11,606 nucleotides of DNA, from NCBI GenBank assembly GCA_002413385.1, contig DHWW01000166.1, positions 5,810 to 17,415 on the forward strand, given 5' to 3'. Numbering within the stretch: the stretch's first letter is position 1; each line of letters begins with the position of its first letter. Shown here piece by piece: positions 1 through 7,348 of this stretch. The position numbers and the translations under genes were made by a program. Below the pieces are notes generated by a model. The model was given only the letters and a program-made list of their open reading frames with translations, ran no database searches and was not told the origin of the DNA. Source of the stretch: Granulicella sp. UBA5172. GTDB lineage: Bacteria; Acidobacteriota; Terriglobia; Terriglobales; Acidobacteriaceae.

Positions 1-2338
1 CGGCGCCTGATTGGAGGAAGCGCTTGAGGCCGATCGTCCACGGCATTCCGTTATAGAAGTTGTCGTCCAGAAGCTTGCCGTTGGATGAAATCAGGGCGAT
101 ATCGCCCTGATAGGTCACCTTGAGGAAGAGGTTGTTGAGATGGGCGAGCGCCTGTGGAGGGACGGTGATTTCCCACTCGGCTGCCTGCGCGAACTCGCTG
201 TCCGCGGGCGCTTCGGCGACGCCGACAGGACGCCAGGAGAGCGGGGGGCCGAGTTTCACGGGAGGGACCGGGCCGGCAGTGCGAAGCTGGCGATAGGTCG
301 GAGTGAAGTCGACGGCCGGGAGCTGCGCCTCGAACCCGCTGGCGTCGCCGGAGCTTGCCGTTGCGCGAAGGGCCGAGCTTGCGTGAGGGGGCTGCTGCAA
401 CGGCGGAGTCACGGAGAAGGTGAAGCGGGGTTCGCCGCGGGATTGCAGGTAGATGTTGTCCTTGTCGGCGTAGAAGTCCTGCGCGGTGAGGAGGAGATGC
501 GGTGCTCCGTCGAAGGTGGACTTCCAGGCGTTCTCGGCCTGCTGCTGGGTGAAGAGCAGGAGACGGATGGCATGACCCTGCGTGGTTTTGAGATCGATCG
601 ACGCAGAGGCGGCGGGGGTAAATCCTGTGAGGTAGGTGATGCCGTTTTGATGTTCTATGCGCGCGTCCTTTGCGTTGACCACGGTCGCCGTGGAGGCGTC
701 AAGGGCGAACTCCGCGGGGATGCCGGGCACTGCAAAAAATACGTAGGTAGAGACTCCGCTGGCTTCGAGATGAGTGAAGAGTTGAGCGGTGCTGTAGTGG
801 AGAACGGCCGTGTCCATGTGGAGGTTGAAGGGCCAGATGAAGTAATCGCCGGAAGGAATATCGACGGGGTGCCGGGGCAGGGTGAGGGTTTGGCCAGGCA
901 GCTTGATTTGGATCTGAACGGACTTGCGGGCGGGCAGGGTATAGCCGCGAACGTAGTTGTTGAAGAAGAGGAAGCCAGCATCGTTTCTGGAGCGGACGGC
1001 GACTCGCGGAACTGAAAAATCTGCCGGGCCTTTGGGCAGCATGGAAGGAGCATGCACGATCATGGGTGCGAGTTGCTCGCCGAAATCGTTCATGAAGTAT
1101 TGGAACAACTTGAGCTTGCGGAAGGACTCTCGCTCCTGACCGAACTCGCCGAGCGGTGCCTGGAAATCGTAGGACTTGACGGGAACATCGGTGGCGGAAC
1201 CGGAGACTTGCGACTCCTGAAGCGTGGTCAGCTTGCCTTCGGGATTTTCTCCTCCGTGGAACATATAGGTGCCGTAAAGATTGACTCCGGAACCGAGCAG
1301 GACCGTACAGAGAGAGGCAATGTCATCGGGGCGAATGACGGGACGGCGATGATAGGTGTCCTGGATGCCGCCGCCAATTTCGGCGGTTAGATAGGGATAG
1401 TTTCCGGTGGGAGATTCGGCGTTGGCGACGCTCTTCTGACCTACCGCTCCCATGTTTCCGGTGGCTCGGCTGGCAAAACGGAAGACATAGACTTCGTTGG
1501 GGGGCAAGGTGGTGGTTGAGCCTCCCCAGGGTGCGGCAGGGTAGCCGCCGAAGACGGGAAGGACGGCGCCAGGGGGGACGGCGGCGTTGTCCCATGCGGT
1601 TTCAAGATAGAGCGGAACGTCAAGCCCACTTTGACGGGCAAGCTTTTTCAGTTCGAGGATGTAGGCTTCGCCCGCTCCTGGACCTCGCATGGAATATTCA
1701 TTCGACAACTGGACACCGATGATCGGGCCGCCGTCCTTCCAGAACATTCCATTGAGCTGCTGGCCGATCTGCGCGAAATATTTCTGGACGTAGGAGAGGA
1801 AGACGGGATCGTTGCGACGGGTGGGGCCTTTGGTGAGCAGCCAGTCGGGGAAGCCTCCGTTGCGTAGTTCTCCGTGGCTCCAGGGGCCGATGCGGACGAC
1901 AAGATACATTCCATGTTTGGCGCAAAGCTGGGCAAACGTACGGAGGTCGCGGCGACCTGACCAATCGAACTGGCCTTCGATTTCTTCCTGATGAATCCAG
2001 ATGACGTAGGTCGAGATGACCTGAACGCCAGAGGCCTTCATCTTGAGGATTTCTTCTTCCCACTGCGACTCAGGATAGCGGGAATAGTGAAACTCTCCCA
2101 TGACGGGCAGCCATGGTTTTCCGTCGAGCGTAAGGAAGCGGCTGTTGAGCGCGATCGTGCTGCCGTCAGGAGAGACGGCGGTGCCACCGTCATATATGGC
2201 TGGCGCGGGCGTGGAGTAGGGCTGGCTGGCATCGACGTGGACCAGCGTGGTTCCCTGTGCCCGCGGAGCAGCAGGAGAGAGCAGCAGCAACAGGCAGGCG
2301 CACGCACACGAGATAAAGCGAAGAGAAGGCAACATCAT
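1..2338 (-). CDS. Secreted GH35 beta-galactosidase-like glycoside hydrolase, 3' end cut by window edge
   Basis: Reading leftward from an ATG at 2338 there is no stop codon to base 1, giving at least 779 codons. The N-terminus looks like a signal peptide: Arg7, a Cys/Ala/Leu-rich core and a likely cleavage after APRA near residue 27. GH35 hallmarks follow: GEFHYSRYP (81-89), WSHGELRNGGFPDWL (153-167), GGPIIGVQLSNEY (203-215) with presumed acid/base Glu214, TAEIGGG (318-324) with presumed nucleophile Glu320, and SGVNLYGTYMFHGGENPEG (350-368), which matches the family's GVNxYMFHGGTNFG segment. GH35 enzymes hydrolyse terminal beta-galactosyl residues; the substrate here is unknown. The region after about residue 430 should hold beta-rich accessory domains. 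An AGGTGG sequence (2346-2341) lies 2 nt before this ATG and 5 nt before a second ATG at 2335, so 2335 is an equally good start. The gene sits 152 bp behind the response-regulator gene and may have its own promoter. Family is secure; specificity is not. Confidence 0.93.
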   Translation of the reverse strand, partial: MMLPSLRFISCACACLLLLLSPAAPRAQGTTLVHVDASQPYSTPAPAIYDGGTAVSPDGSTIALNSRFLTLDGKPWLPVMGEFHYSRYPESQWEEEILKMKASGVQVISTYVIWIHQEEIEGQFDWSGRRDLRTFAQLCAKHGMYLVVRIGPWSHGELRNGGFPDWLLTKGPTRRNDPVFLSYVQKYFAQIGQQLNGMFWKDGGPIIGVQLSNEYSMRGPGAGEAYILELKKLARQSGLDVPLYLETAWDNAAVPPGAVLPVFGGYPAAPWGGSTTTLPPNEVYVFRFASRATGNMGAVGQKSVANAESPTGNYPYLTAEIGGGIQDTYHRRPVIRPDDIASLCTVLLGSGVNLYGTYMFHGGENPEGKLTTLQESQVSGSATDVPVKSYDFQAPLGEFGQERESFRKLKLFQYFMNDFGEQLAPMIVHAPSMLPKGPADFSVPRVAVRSRNDAGFLFFNNYVRGYTLPARKSVQIQIKLPGQTLTLPRHPVDIPSGDYFIWPFNLHMDTAVLHYSTAQLFTHLEASGVSTYVFFAVPGIPAEFALDASTATVVNAKDARIEHQNGITYLTGFTPAASASIDLKTTQGHAIRLLLFTQQQAENAWKSTFDGAPHLLLTAQDFYADKDNIYLQSRGEPRFTFSVTPPLQQPPHASSALRATASSGDASGFEAQLPAVDFTPTYRQLRTAGPVPPVKLGPPLSWRPVGVAEAPADSEFAQAAEWEITVPPQALAHLNNLFLKVTYQGDIALISSNGKLLDDNFYNGMPWTIGLKRFLQSGA

Positions 2339-2422
2339 TTCCACCTATCGACGAGGAGTAGACGAAGCGGGGAGTCTGTTTCGTCCGGCGCTCTGACTTT
2401 AGACGCTCGATGCAGAGCCTGT

Positions 2423-2451
2423 AATCCACCGAAAGTAGGAGCGACTGATCG
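2423..2451 (-). promoter_or_regulatory. Shared 29-nt element, copy 1, upstream of the GH35 gene
   Basis: On the minus strand this reads CGATCAGTCG followed by CTCCTACTTTCGGTGGATT. A second copy at 7557-7585 on the plus strand, upstream of the GH2 gene, matches 24 of 29 positions, including an unbroken run of 12. Both copies point towards a glycoside hydrolase gene. This one ends 84 bp before the ATG at 2338. Between it and the gene is a 6-bp inverted repeat (arms 2390-2395 and 2413-2418). Whether it is a binding site, a promoter or a duplicated relic is not known. Confidence 0.4.
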
Positions 2452-2459
2452 TTGAACAC

Positions 2460-2481
2460 GTCGCATGAGAACGGATGCGAC
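2460..2481 (-). terminator. Stem-loop just downstream of the response-regulator gene, possible weak terminator
   Basis: Perfect 7-bp arms GTCGCAT (2460-2466) and ATGCGAC (2475-2481) enclose an 8-nt loop. The structure begins 9 nt beyond the stop codon of the response regulator. No T-run follows on the minus strand, so it is not a classical intrinsic terminator. It could be a weak or Rho-assisted terminator, an RNA-stabilising hairpin or an operator. Confidence 0.35.
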
Positions 2482-2490
2482 CAAAGCGGA

Positions 2491-3120
2491 TCAGAGGTGA
2501 GCGAGTCCTCGCTGCAGCGCGGTTACAACGGCCTGCGTGCGGTCGGTGACATTCAAACGCATGAGGATGGCGCTGACGTGGGATTTTACGGTGGCTTCCT
2601 TGATGTCGAGTTCGTCTGCGATTTCGTGATTGCTTTTTCCCTTCACGAGTAAGGACAGTACCTGCTTTTCACGGGCACTGAGTTCCCCATCCGGCATGCG
2701 GGAGGCGAGTGCGAGAGTGATCGGGCGGGGCAGAAAGCGGCGTCCTGCGTGAACCTTGCGAACAGCATCGACGAGGACTTCGTGCGGCATGCCCTTGATG
2801 AGGTAGCCCATGGCGCCGGCCTCCAGCGCCTGGTGGATGTCTTCATCTCCTTCATAGGTCGTGAGCACAATGATTCGCGCGGCAGGAGCGGAGCGGCGGA
2901 TGGCGCGAATGGCCTCGGCTCCACTGGTGTCCGGAAGCCGCAGGTCCATCAGGGTGATATCCGGATGATGCTTCTGGAACATGCGGATGGCTTCCTGCGC
3001 GGTGCCAGCCTGAGCGATGACCCGCATGTCTGGCTGGGACTGGATGATGGCGGCAATGCCGATCTGCATGATGGGGTGATCGTCGCATATCAGGACGTCG
3101 ATGAATGTGCCGCTGTTCAT
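2491..3120 (-). CDS. NarL/FixJ-family two-component response regulator
   Basis: This 209-residue protein has the normal length and order of a NarL-type regulator: a receiver domain (about 7-123) followed by a LuxR/GerE helix-turn-helix (about 146-209). Receiver residues are complete: acidic pair Asp13-Asp14, phosphoacceptor Asp59 in the TLMDLRLPD stretch, Thr87/Thr88 and Lys109. The DNA-binding part has the usual LSAREKQVLSLL (147-158), then NHEIADELDIKEATVKSHV across the HTH, and LNVTDRTQAV. Its ATG overlaps the stop of the upstream sensor kinase as ATGA (3120-3117), and no strong ribosome site precedes it, so translation is probably coupled to the kinase. It should be phosphorylated by that kinase and act as a cytosolic transcription factor. 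The neighbouring glycoside hydrolase genes are its likeliest targets, but this is inference from position. Confidence 0.96.
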   Translation of the reverse strand: MNSGTFIDVLICDDHPIMQIGIAAIIQSQPDMRVIAQAGTAQEAIRMFQKHHPDITLMDLRLPDTSGAEAIRAIRRSAPAARIIVLTTYEGDEDIHQALEAGAMGYLIKGMPHEVLVDAVRKVHAGRRFLPRPITLALASRMPDGELSAREKQVLSLLVKGKSNHEIADELDIKEATVKSHVSAILMRLNVTDRTQAVVTALQRGLAHL

Positions 3121-6100
3121 ATCTCTATCGTGTCGACGTTTGCAGTAGATTGCAAATGCGAGCGCTGCAGTGTGAAGCGAACGACGGTTCCCTGCTGGGG
3201 CCGGCTGGCGATGTCCAACTGGCCACCCAAGCGTTCGATACGCTCTCGCATTCCGGCGATGCCGTAATGAAGGCTTTCGCGCTCGAGCAATGCGGGCACG
3301 AAGCCAACGCCGTCATCACTGATTACAACCGCGATGGAGGCGGGAGTAAAGGCCACGGCTACTTCGATGCTCTGCGGAGATCCGTGAATTGCGGCGTTGT
3401 ACATGGCTTCCCGCACGACCATGAGCAACTCTCGGGCGGGAGGCCCGGGAATGTCAAAGACTCGCCCCGTCGCCTTGCAGTGGACTGGAACTCCGAACTC
3501 GCGGGAAGTATTCTCGGCGATCGCGGCGATCGAGCGGTCGATGTCGGGCACGAAATCGTCTTTATGGCGGAGGTTCCAAACGGCCTGGCGCGCCTCGTGG
3601 ATGGTGGATCGAGCCTGGGTGCGGGCGTGCTCGATCAAGTTATTTTGAAGCGAGCCGTTTTTCTGCTGCAGGCTGCTGACTGCTTCAAGCAGCGCAGAGA
3701 TACTGGTGCAGCCCTGGATGACGGTGTCGTGCATCTCGCGGGCTATGCGTCCTCGCTCTTCGAGGACGGCTTTGAAGCGCAGCCGCAGCAGTCGGACGCG
3801 GTACTGGTAGATCGCCCAGGCGAAGAGAGAGAGCAACAGCAGGCATGTGACGGCGAACCACCAGGTCTCATAGAAGAAGGGCAACTTCTGAAACGGAAGG
3901 GTCGCCTCGGAGACTGCGGCAGGGGCACTGATCTCGAAGACCTGAACGATGAATTGATACTTGCCGGCGGAGAGATTGGTGTAGCTGACGGACCGGTTGG
4001 TGGTGGCATAGGTCCAGTCGCGGTCAAAGCCCTTCAACTTGTAACGGAAGCGCAGCCCCTGTTGGGACCAGAGCATCAGGGGCGTAAATCCGATCTCAAG
4101 CCGCGAGGCGGAGGCGGACAGGATCAGCGGATGCTGCTGCAATGGCAACAGCCGCCCGTCGACGGTCGCAGTGAGAATGACTTTGCGGGGCAGAGCGAAA
4201 TGGATGCCGGGATCCGGCAGGACGCGGAGAGCTCCTTTGCTGCTGGGAAACCAGATGCGGCCATCGACGCCGACGCAGCCTGAAGGCTGACGGCCTCCGT
4301 AGAGAGAAGCTCCCTCGGCGTTGTAGGGCATCTCGTAGGATTCAACCGCAAGCTGCTGCGCAACCACAACCGCAAACTGCTGCGCAACCAGCGGGTCGCT
4401 GACCTGGTTGAGGGGGAAGGAGGAAATCGTATTCTGGCTGCTGATCCAGAGGGAGCCGTGATGCTCAAGCAACTGATAAATGCTGTTGCTGGTCAACCCC
4501 TGAGCCGTGGTGTATTGCAGCAGGCGGCCATTCGCATAGCGGAAGAGGCCATGATTTCGAGTGCCGAACCATAGGGCACCAGAGGAGTCCTGCAGGATCG
4601 ACCAGACCTTCTCCTGGGCAAGGGCTTTGGTGACGGCATCCTGGAGGAAGCGCCCGTCACGCATGCGGCTGACACCTCGTTCGGTGCCGATCCATAGATC
4701 GCCGTTGCGGGCCTGAAGAAGCGCACGGGTGCTGAAGTAGGCGAGCCCATCCTGCACGCCATAATTGCGCACGGAGCCGTGACTTATATGGCTGAGACCA
4801 TCGTCCATGCCGACCCACATCGTCCCATCGCGAGCCTCTAGAAATGCTCGGACAAAGTTATTGGAGAGGGTGGCGGGCGCAGCAAAGTGCGACACAGTTT
4901 TTCCAGAGAGGTGGTAGACACCATCGCCATCGGTCCCGATCCACAGGCTGCCATCGCGCGCTTGAAAGACGGTGCGGACAGGGACGTTGGGCATTTGAGG
5001 AAAGCTATAGGAACGTGCAACGCCATTATGGATTTTGAAAACATGGGAGGAGACGGCCCAGATGTCACCGTTCGCAGCGGCGGAGATGGTGGCGTAATCG
5101 GGATCGGAACTGCCGGGGAGCGGAAGGAGAGAAACGGGCGTTTTACTGAGGCGAACGAGACCCTCCTGCGTACCCACCCAGACCTGCCGGGCATCGTCTT
5201 CGAAGACGCTGAGGACAGTATTGCTGGGCAGGAGGCCGCTGCGATCGAAGCGATGGAACATGCCGTCGGCATAGCGCCAAAGCCCCTGCCCGATGGTGCC
5301 AATCCAAAGGGTTCCATCACGGGTCTGGTAGAGGCAGCGGACGGTTCCGGAGATCTGTGGGACGTGCACGAAGCGGTCGCCGATCATGCGATCGATGCCG
5401 TCAACGGTGCCGACCCACACTTCGCCGTCCGCGGTCTGCAGGAGCGACTTGATGCGGTTGACGCTGTCCCTGCCGGGCAGGTGGACGAGGCGCATCACGT
5501 CCTTTTGAAACACGACAAACTGGGAGCCTCCTACCCAGACGCGGGAATCGCGATCTTCCATGATGGAGTGGACGGCGAGCGCAGGGGCAAGGGGCGCGGT
5601 GTCGATACGGCGGAGTACACCTCCCTCGATTCTGAAGAGACCGTTGTCTGTACCGATCCAGATGCGACCGGCGTGGTCCTGCATGAGGGCTCGCACAAAT
5701 TGATTACTGAGGCCGTCGGCAGCGACGTAGACGCGATTACCCCGCTGATCCATGTGGACCAGCCCGCTGCCCTCGGTGCCCAGCCAGAGGCTTCCGTCGC
5801 GAGCTTTGAGGATGCAGAAGATGCTGTTGTTGCCAAGCGGCACGTCCGAGTCGCGGGTAAAGAGATGAAAGTGAGAGCCATCGAAGCGAGCAAGGCCTCC
5901 GGTTGTGGCAACCCATAAATAGCCGTCGCTGGTCTGAGCCAGCGCCTGCACCGTCTCCTCTGGAAGACCGTCGGGAACGTGCCAGACCTGGCGTGCGTAC
6001 TGCGTTTCAAGAGGACCAGAGGGCGTGGAGGGCGCGATCTTCTGGTGCGCCGCAAACAGAGGAGAGCCGTTCCGCAGCGCATGCAGGGCGGTGGACGACG

Positions 6101-6146
6101 CAAGAAGCAGACCGAGCGATGCGCAATAGATCGGCTTGAGATTCAA
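3117..6146 (-). CDS. Membrane sensor histidine kinase with 14 Reg_prop blades, Y_Y_Y domain and HisKA_3/HATPase core
   Basis: The 1009-residue protein begins with a probable signal peptide (1 to about 21). Fourteen Reg_prop blades follow, each with a Trp in a DGxLWxGT-like motif: W78, 121, 163, 204, 244, 281, 323, 363, 402, 444, 485, 526, 567 and 632. Fourteen blades fit two seven-bladed propellers. A Y_Y_Y domain lies at about 690-745 and one membrane helix at about 762-781. The HisKA_3 domain carries His806 in REMHDTVIQG, with the Asp807/Gln811 phosphatase pair. The HATPase_c domain has Asn917, DDGVGF (944-949) and GIAGMRERIERLGG (962-975). In Bacteroidetes such periplasmic propellers bind oligosaccharides; here the receiver and DNA-binding parts are on a separate protein. 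The start is TTG at 6146, because AAGGAG (6161-6156) sits 9 nt upstream and I saw no in-frame ATG in the roughly 40 upstream codons I read. It is the first gene of the leftward unit, opposite the divergent 6460 gene. Confidence 0.96.
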   Translation of the reverse strand: MNLKPIYCASLGLLLASSTALHALRNGSPLFAAHQKIAPSTPSGPLETQYARQVWHVPDGLPEETVQALAQTSDGYLWVATTGGLARFDGSHFHLFTRDSDVPLGNNSIFCILKARDGSLWLGTEGSGLVHMDQRGNRVYVAADGLSNQFVRALMQDHAGRIWIGTDNGLFRIEGGVLRRIDTAPLAPALAVHSIMEDRDSRVWVGGSQFVVFQKDVMRLVHLPGRDSVNRIKSLLQTADGEVWVGTVDGIDRMIGDRFVHVPQISGTVRCLYQTRDGTLWIGTIGQGLWRYADGMFHRFDRSGLLPSNTVLSVFEDDARQVWVGTQEGLVRLSKTPVSLLPLPGSSDPDYATISAAANGDIWAVSSHVFKIHNGVARSYSFPQMPNVPVRTVFQARDGSLWIGTDGDGVYHLSGKTVSHFAAPATLSNNFVRAFLEARDGTMWVGMDDGLSHISHGSVRNYGVQDGLAYFSTRALLQARNGDLWIGTERGVSRMRDGRFLQDAVTKALAQEKVWSILQDSSGALWFGTRNHGLFRYANGRLLQYTTAQGLTSNSIYQLLEHHGSLWISSQNTISSFPLNQVSDPLVAQQFAVVVAQQLAVESYEMPYNAEGASLYGGRQPSGCVGVDGRIWFPSSKGALRVLPDPGIHFALPRKVILTATVDGRLLPLQQHPLILSASASRLEIGFTPLMLWSQQGLRFRYKLKGFDRDWTYATTNRSVSYTNLSAGKYQFIVQVFEISAPAAVSEATLPFQKLPFFYETWWFAVTCLLLLSLFAWAIYQYRVRLLRLRFKAVLEERGRIAREMHDTVIQGCTSISALLEAVSSLQQKNGSLQNNLIEHARTQARSTIHEARQAVWNLRHKDDFVPDIDRSIAAIAENTSREFGVPVHCKATGRVFDIPGPPARELLMVVREAMYNAAIHGSPQSIEVAVAFTPASIAVVISDDGVGFVPALLERESLHYGIAGMRERIERLGGQLDIASRPQQGTVVRFTLQRSHLQSTANVDTIEI
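4344..4391 (-). repeat. 24-bp tandem duplication inside the sensor kinase gene
   Basis: Two adjacent 24-bp units (4344-4367 and 4368-4391) differ at only two positions. The duplication is in frame and produces the eight-residue repeat VAQQFAVV / VAQQLAVE (residues 587-602). It lies in the linker between blades 13 and 14, where length change should be tolerated. Confidence 0.85.
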
Positions 6147-6155
6147 GCGATTGTT

Positions 6156-6161
6156 CTCCTT
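6156..6161 (-). promoter_or_regulatory. Ribosome binding site deciding the TTG start of the sensor kinase
   Basis: On the minus strand this reads AAGGAG, with 9 nt before the TTG codon at 6146-6144. Its strength and spacing support the TTG as the true start. Confidence 0.7.
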
Positions 6162-6193
6162 GGTGTGAGCGGCGATCCGCGAAAACGAAACGT

Positions 6194-6209
6194 GCTTCGA
6201 GGTCGAAGC
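6194..6209. promoter_or_regulatory. Perfect 16-bp dyad, candidate operator of the sensor kinase gene
   Basis: GCTTCGAGGTCGAAGC has perfect 7-bp arms around a 2-bp centre. It begins 47 bp upstream of the kinase start codon, a usual place for an operator or activator site. Size and symmetry fit a dimeric helix-turn-helix regulator. I saw no second copy of the full dyad in the window, and the binding protein is unknown. Confidence 0.4.
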
Positions 6210-6286
6210 TGACGGGTAGCGAACGCGTGATGCCCTCGCCAGGGTCGATTGATACCCATTCCGCAGCTTCTTCCGCGACGTTCGTC

Positions 6287-6354
6287 CCAGCAGGCGCGCC
6301 CGCAGCTTACTATATATTCGTTCGTCGCGACTGCGGGCATGGCAAGCCTGCTGG
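6287..6354. repeat. Nested inverted repeat with AT-rich core in the divergent promoter region
   Basis: The outer arms CCAGCAGGC (6287-6295) and GCCTGCTGG (6346-6354) are perfectly complementary over 9 bp. Inside them, GCCCGCAG (6298-6305) and CTGCGGGC (6331-6338) match over 8 bp. The left arms are 2 bp apart and the right arms 7 bp apart. The central 25 bp contain TTACTATATATT, the most AT-rich stretch of the region. The whole could form a 17-bp interrupted stem in RNA or a cruciform in DNA, or serve as paired binding sites around a promoter core. Confidence 0.6.
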
Positions 6355-6450
6355 CGTTAGAGAGCTTCAGTATCTGATGGGCGCATGCGTTGCGTGATGC
6401 GATCTCCTGCGCGAGTGGTGTAGGGTAGTCGGCGAAGGAAAAGTAGAAAG

Positions 6451-6456
6451 AAGGAG
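6451..6456 (+). promoter_or_regulatory. Ribosome binding site of the exported isomerase-like gene
   Basis: AAGGAG lies only 3 nt before the ATG at 6460 but 9 nt before a second in-frame ATG at 6466. The spacing favours 6466 as the main start, which would shorten the protein by two residues and leave the twin-arginine signal intact. Confidence 0.6.
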
Positions 6457-6459
6457 CTT

Positions 6460-7338
6460 ATGAGAATGATCTCGCGGCGTCGGTTTATGCAGTTTGGAGC
6501 TGCAGTGATGGGAACGCGTTTGGCGTGGGCGGGGACAGCGCGGGTGCTGCCGGCACGGTTGCCGATCGGTTTGCAACTTTATAGCGTGGGGGAGGATCTG
6601 CAGAAGGATGTGGCGGGGACGCTGCGGCAGGTTCGGGCGATGGGGTATGAGCGCGTGGAGACGGCGGGATTCGGGGGGCTGACAGCGCGGGAGTTTCGCA
6701 CGCAGCTGGACCGGACGCAACTTGTGTGTCCGAGCACGCACCTGCAGATGGGCAAGCGTGCGCTGGAACTGCTGTTCGAGGATGCGCACATGGTGGGGGC
6801 GCACTATGTGGTGAGCTCGGGGATGTTTTCGTCGAAGAGCGGAGAGCAGACGGTCGATGACTATCGCGTGATGGCGGACCGGCTCAATGAGATGGGGCGC
6901 AAGGCAAAGGACGCGGGACTGCAGTATGCGTACCACAACCATAACTTCGAGCTTCGCAAGCTGGATGGGGACAGGATTGGTTACGACGTGCTGCTGAAGC
7001 AGACGGACCCGGGCCTGGTCGATTTCGAGCTGGACTGCGGCTGGATGGTGGCGGCAGGGTACAGCCCGGTTGAGTACTTCCGACAATATCCGGGGCGGTA
7101 TCGGATGCTGCATGTGAAGGATTTTGTTGCGACGAAGAGCGCGAGCACATCGCTGGCGAAGGACGAGCGGCCACAGGGTACGGAGCTGGGACGCGGACAT
7201 ATCGACTACAAGCCGATCCTGATGGCCGCTGCGAGGGCGGGGATCCATGACTACTACGTGGAACAGGAGCCACCGTTCCTGGAGATGCCGGCGCTGGCGG
7301 CGGTGAAGGTTGATTATCAGTATCTGCGGGCGTTGTAG
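6460..7338 (+). CDS. Tat-exported sugar phosphate isomerase/epimerase-like TIM-barrel protein
   Basis: The 292-residue protein (290 if the ATG at 6466 is used) opens with a twin-arginine signal, SRRRFMQFGAAVMG (5-18), followed by a hydrophobic stretch and a cleavage-like ARA/AWA context near 22-27. The mature part has the xylose-isomerase-like/AP-endonuclease-2 barrel pattern: GLQLYSV (37-43), GYERVETAGFGG (62-73), YHNHNFEL (158-165), DFELDCGW (188-195), HVKD (218-221) and YVEQE (266-270). Candidate metal-site residues are Glu164, Asp192, His218 and Glu268 or Glu270. Cytosolic relatives isomerise or epimerise sugars. An exported version may instead act on free or oxidised (3-keto) glycosides in the periplasm, as proposed for some related proteins; I cannot assign a reaction. 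It is the first rightward gene after the divergent control region and is complete at its C-terminus. A 6-bp inverted repeat (7331-7348) overlaps its stop codon. Confidence 0.9.
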   Translation: MRMISRRRFMQFGAAVMGTRLAWAGTARVLPARLPIGLQLYSVGEDLQKDVAGTLRQVRAMGYERVETAGFGGLTAREFRTQLDRTQLVCPSTHLQMGKRALELLFEDAHMVGAHYVVSSGMFSSKSGEQTVDDYRVMADRLNEMGRKAKDAGLQYAYHNHNFELRKLDGDRIGYDVLLKQTDPGLVDFELDCGWMVAAGYSPVEYFRQYPGRYRMLHVKDFVATKSASTSLAKDERPQGTELGRGHIDYKPILMAAARAGIHDYYVEQEPPFLEMPALAAVKVDYQYLRAL

Positions 7339-7348
7339 AACGACAACG

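Larger units (their letters stand above)
6147..6459. other. Divergent intergenic control region, no gene seen
   Basis: These 313 bp separate the leftward sensor kinase from the rightward isomerase-like gene and must carry promoters for both. I found no credible gene. The 65-codon leftward ORF overlapping this stretch has no recognisable motif and runs into the kinase start. Structured sequences present are a perfect 16-bp dyad near the kinase and a nested inverted repeat around an AT-rich core, listed separately. I could not identify a convincing -35/-10 pair for either direction. Confidence 0.7.

Noticed and set aside
140..1015. 291-codon plus-strand open frame at the left end
   Set aside because: It is antisense to the GH35 gene, whose frame is uninterrupted across the region and carries family motifs. 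The plus translation is low-complexity and unrecognisable.
3105..5918. Long plus-strand open frames (392 codons at 3105-4283, 343 codons at 4887-5918) opposite the sensor kinase
   Set aside because: The kinase has 14 regular blades and a full catalytic core on the minus strand. The plus frames are Asp/Gly/Ala-rich shadows without motifs or ribosome sites.
6143..6340. 65-codon minus-strand ORF in the divergent region
   Set aside because: It starts within the inverted-repeat core, has no family resemblance and ends inside the kinase start in another frame.
6367..7248. 293-codon minus-strand frame opposite the exported isomerase-like gene
   Set aside because: Extremely His/Arg/Pro-rich translation with no motif; the plus-strand gene has a Tat signal, ribosome site and barrel motifs.
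7331..7348. 6-bp inverted repeat CGTTGT/ACAACG over the isomerase-like stop codon as a terminator
   Set aside because: Short stem, half of it coding sequence, with no T-run after it. It is kept only as a possible mark of the deletion junction.
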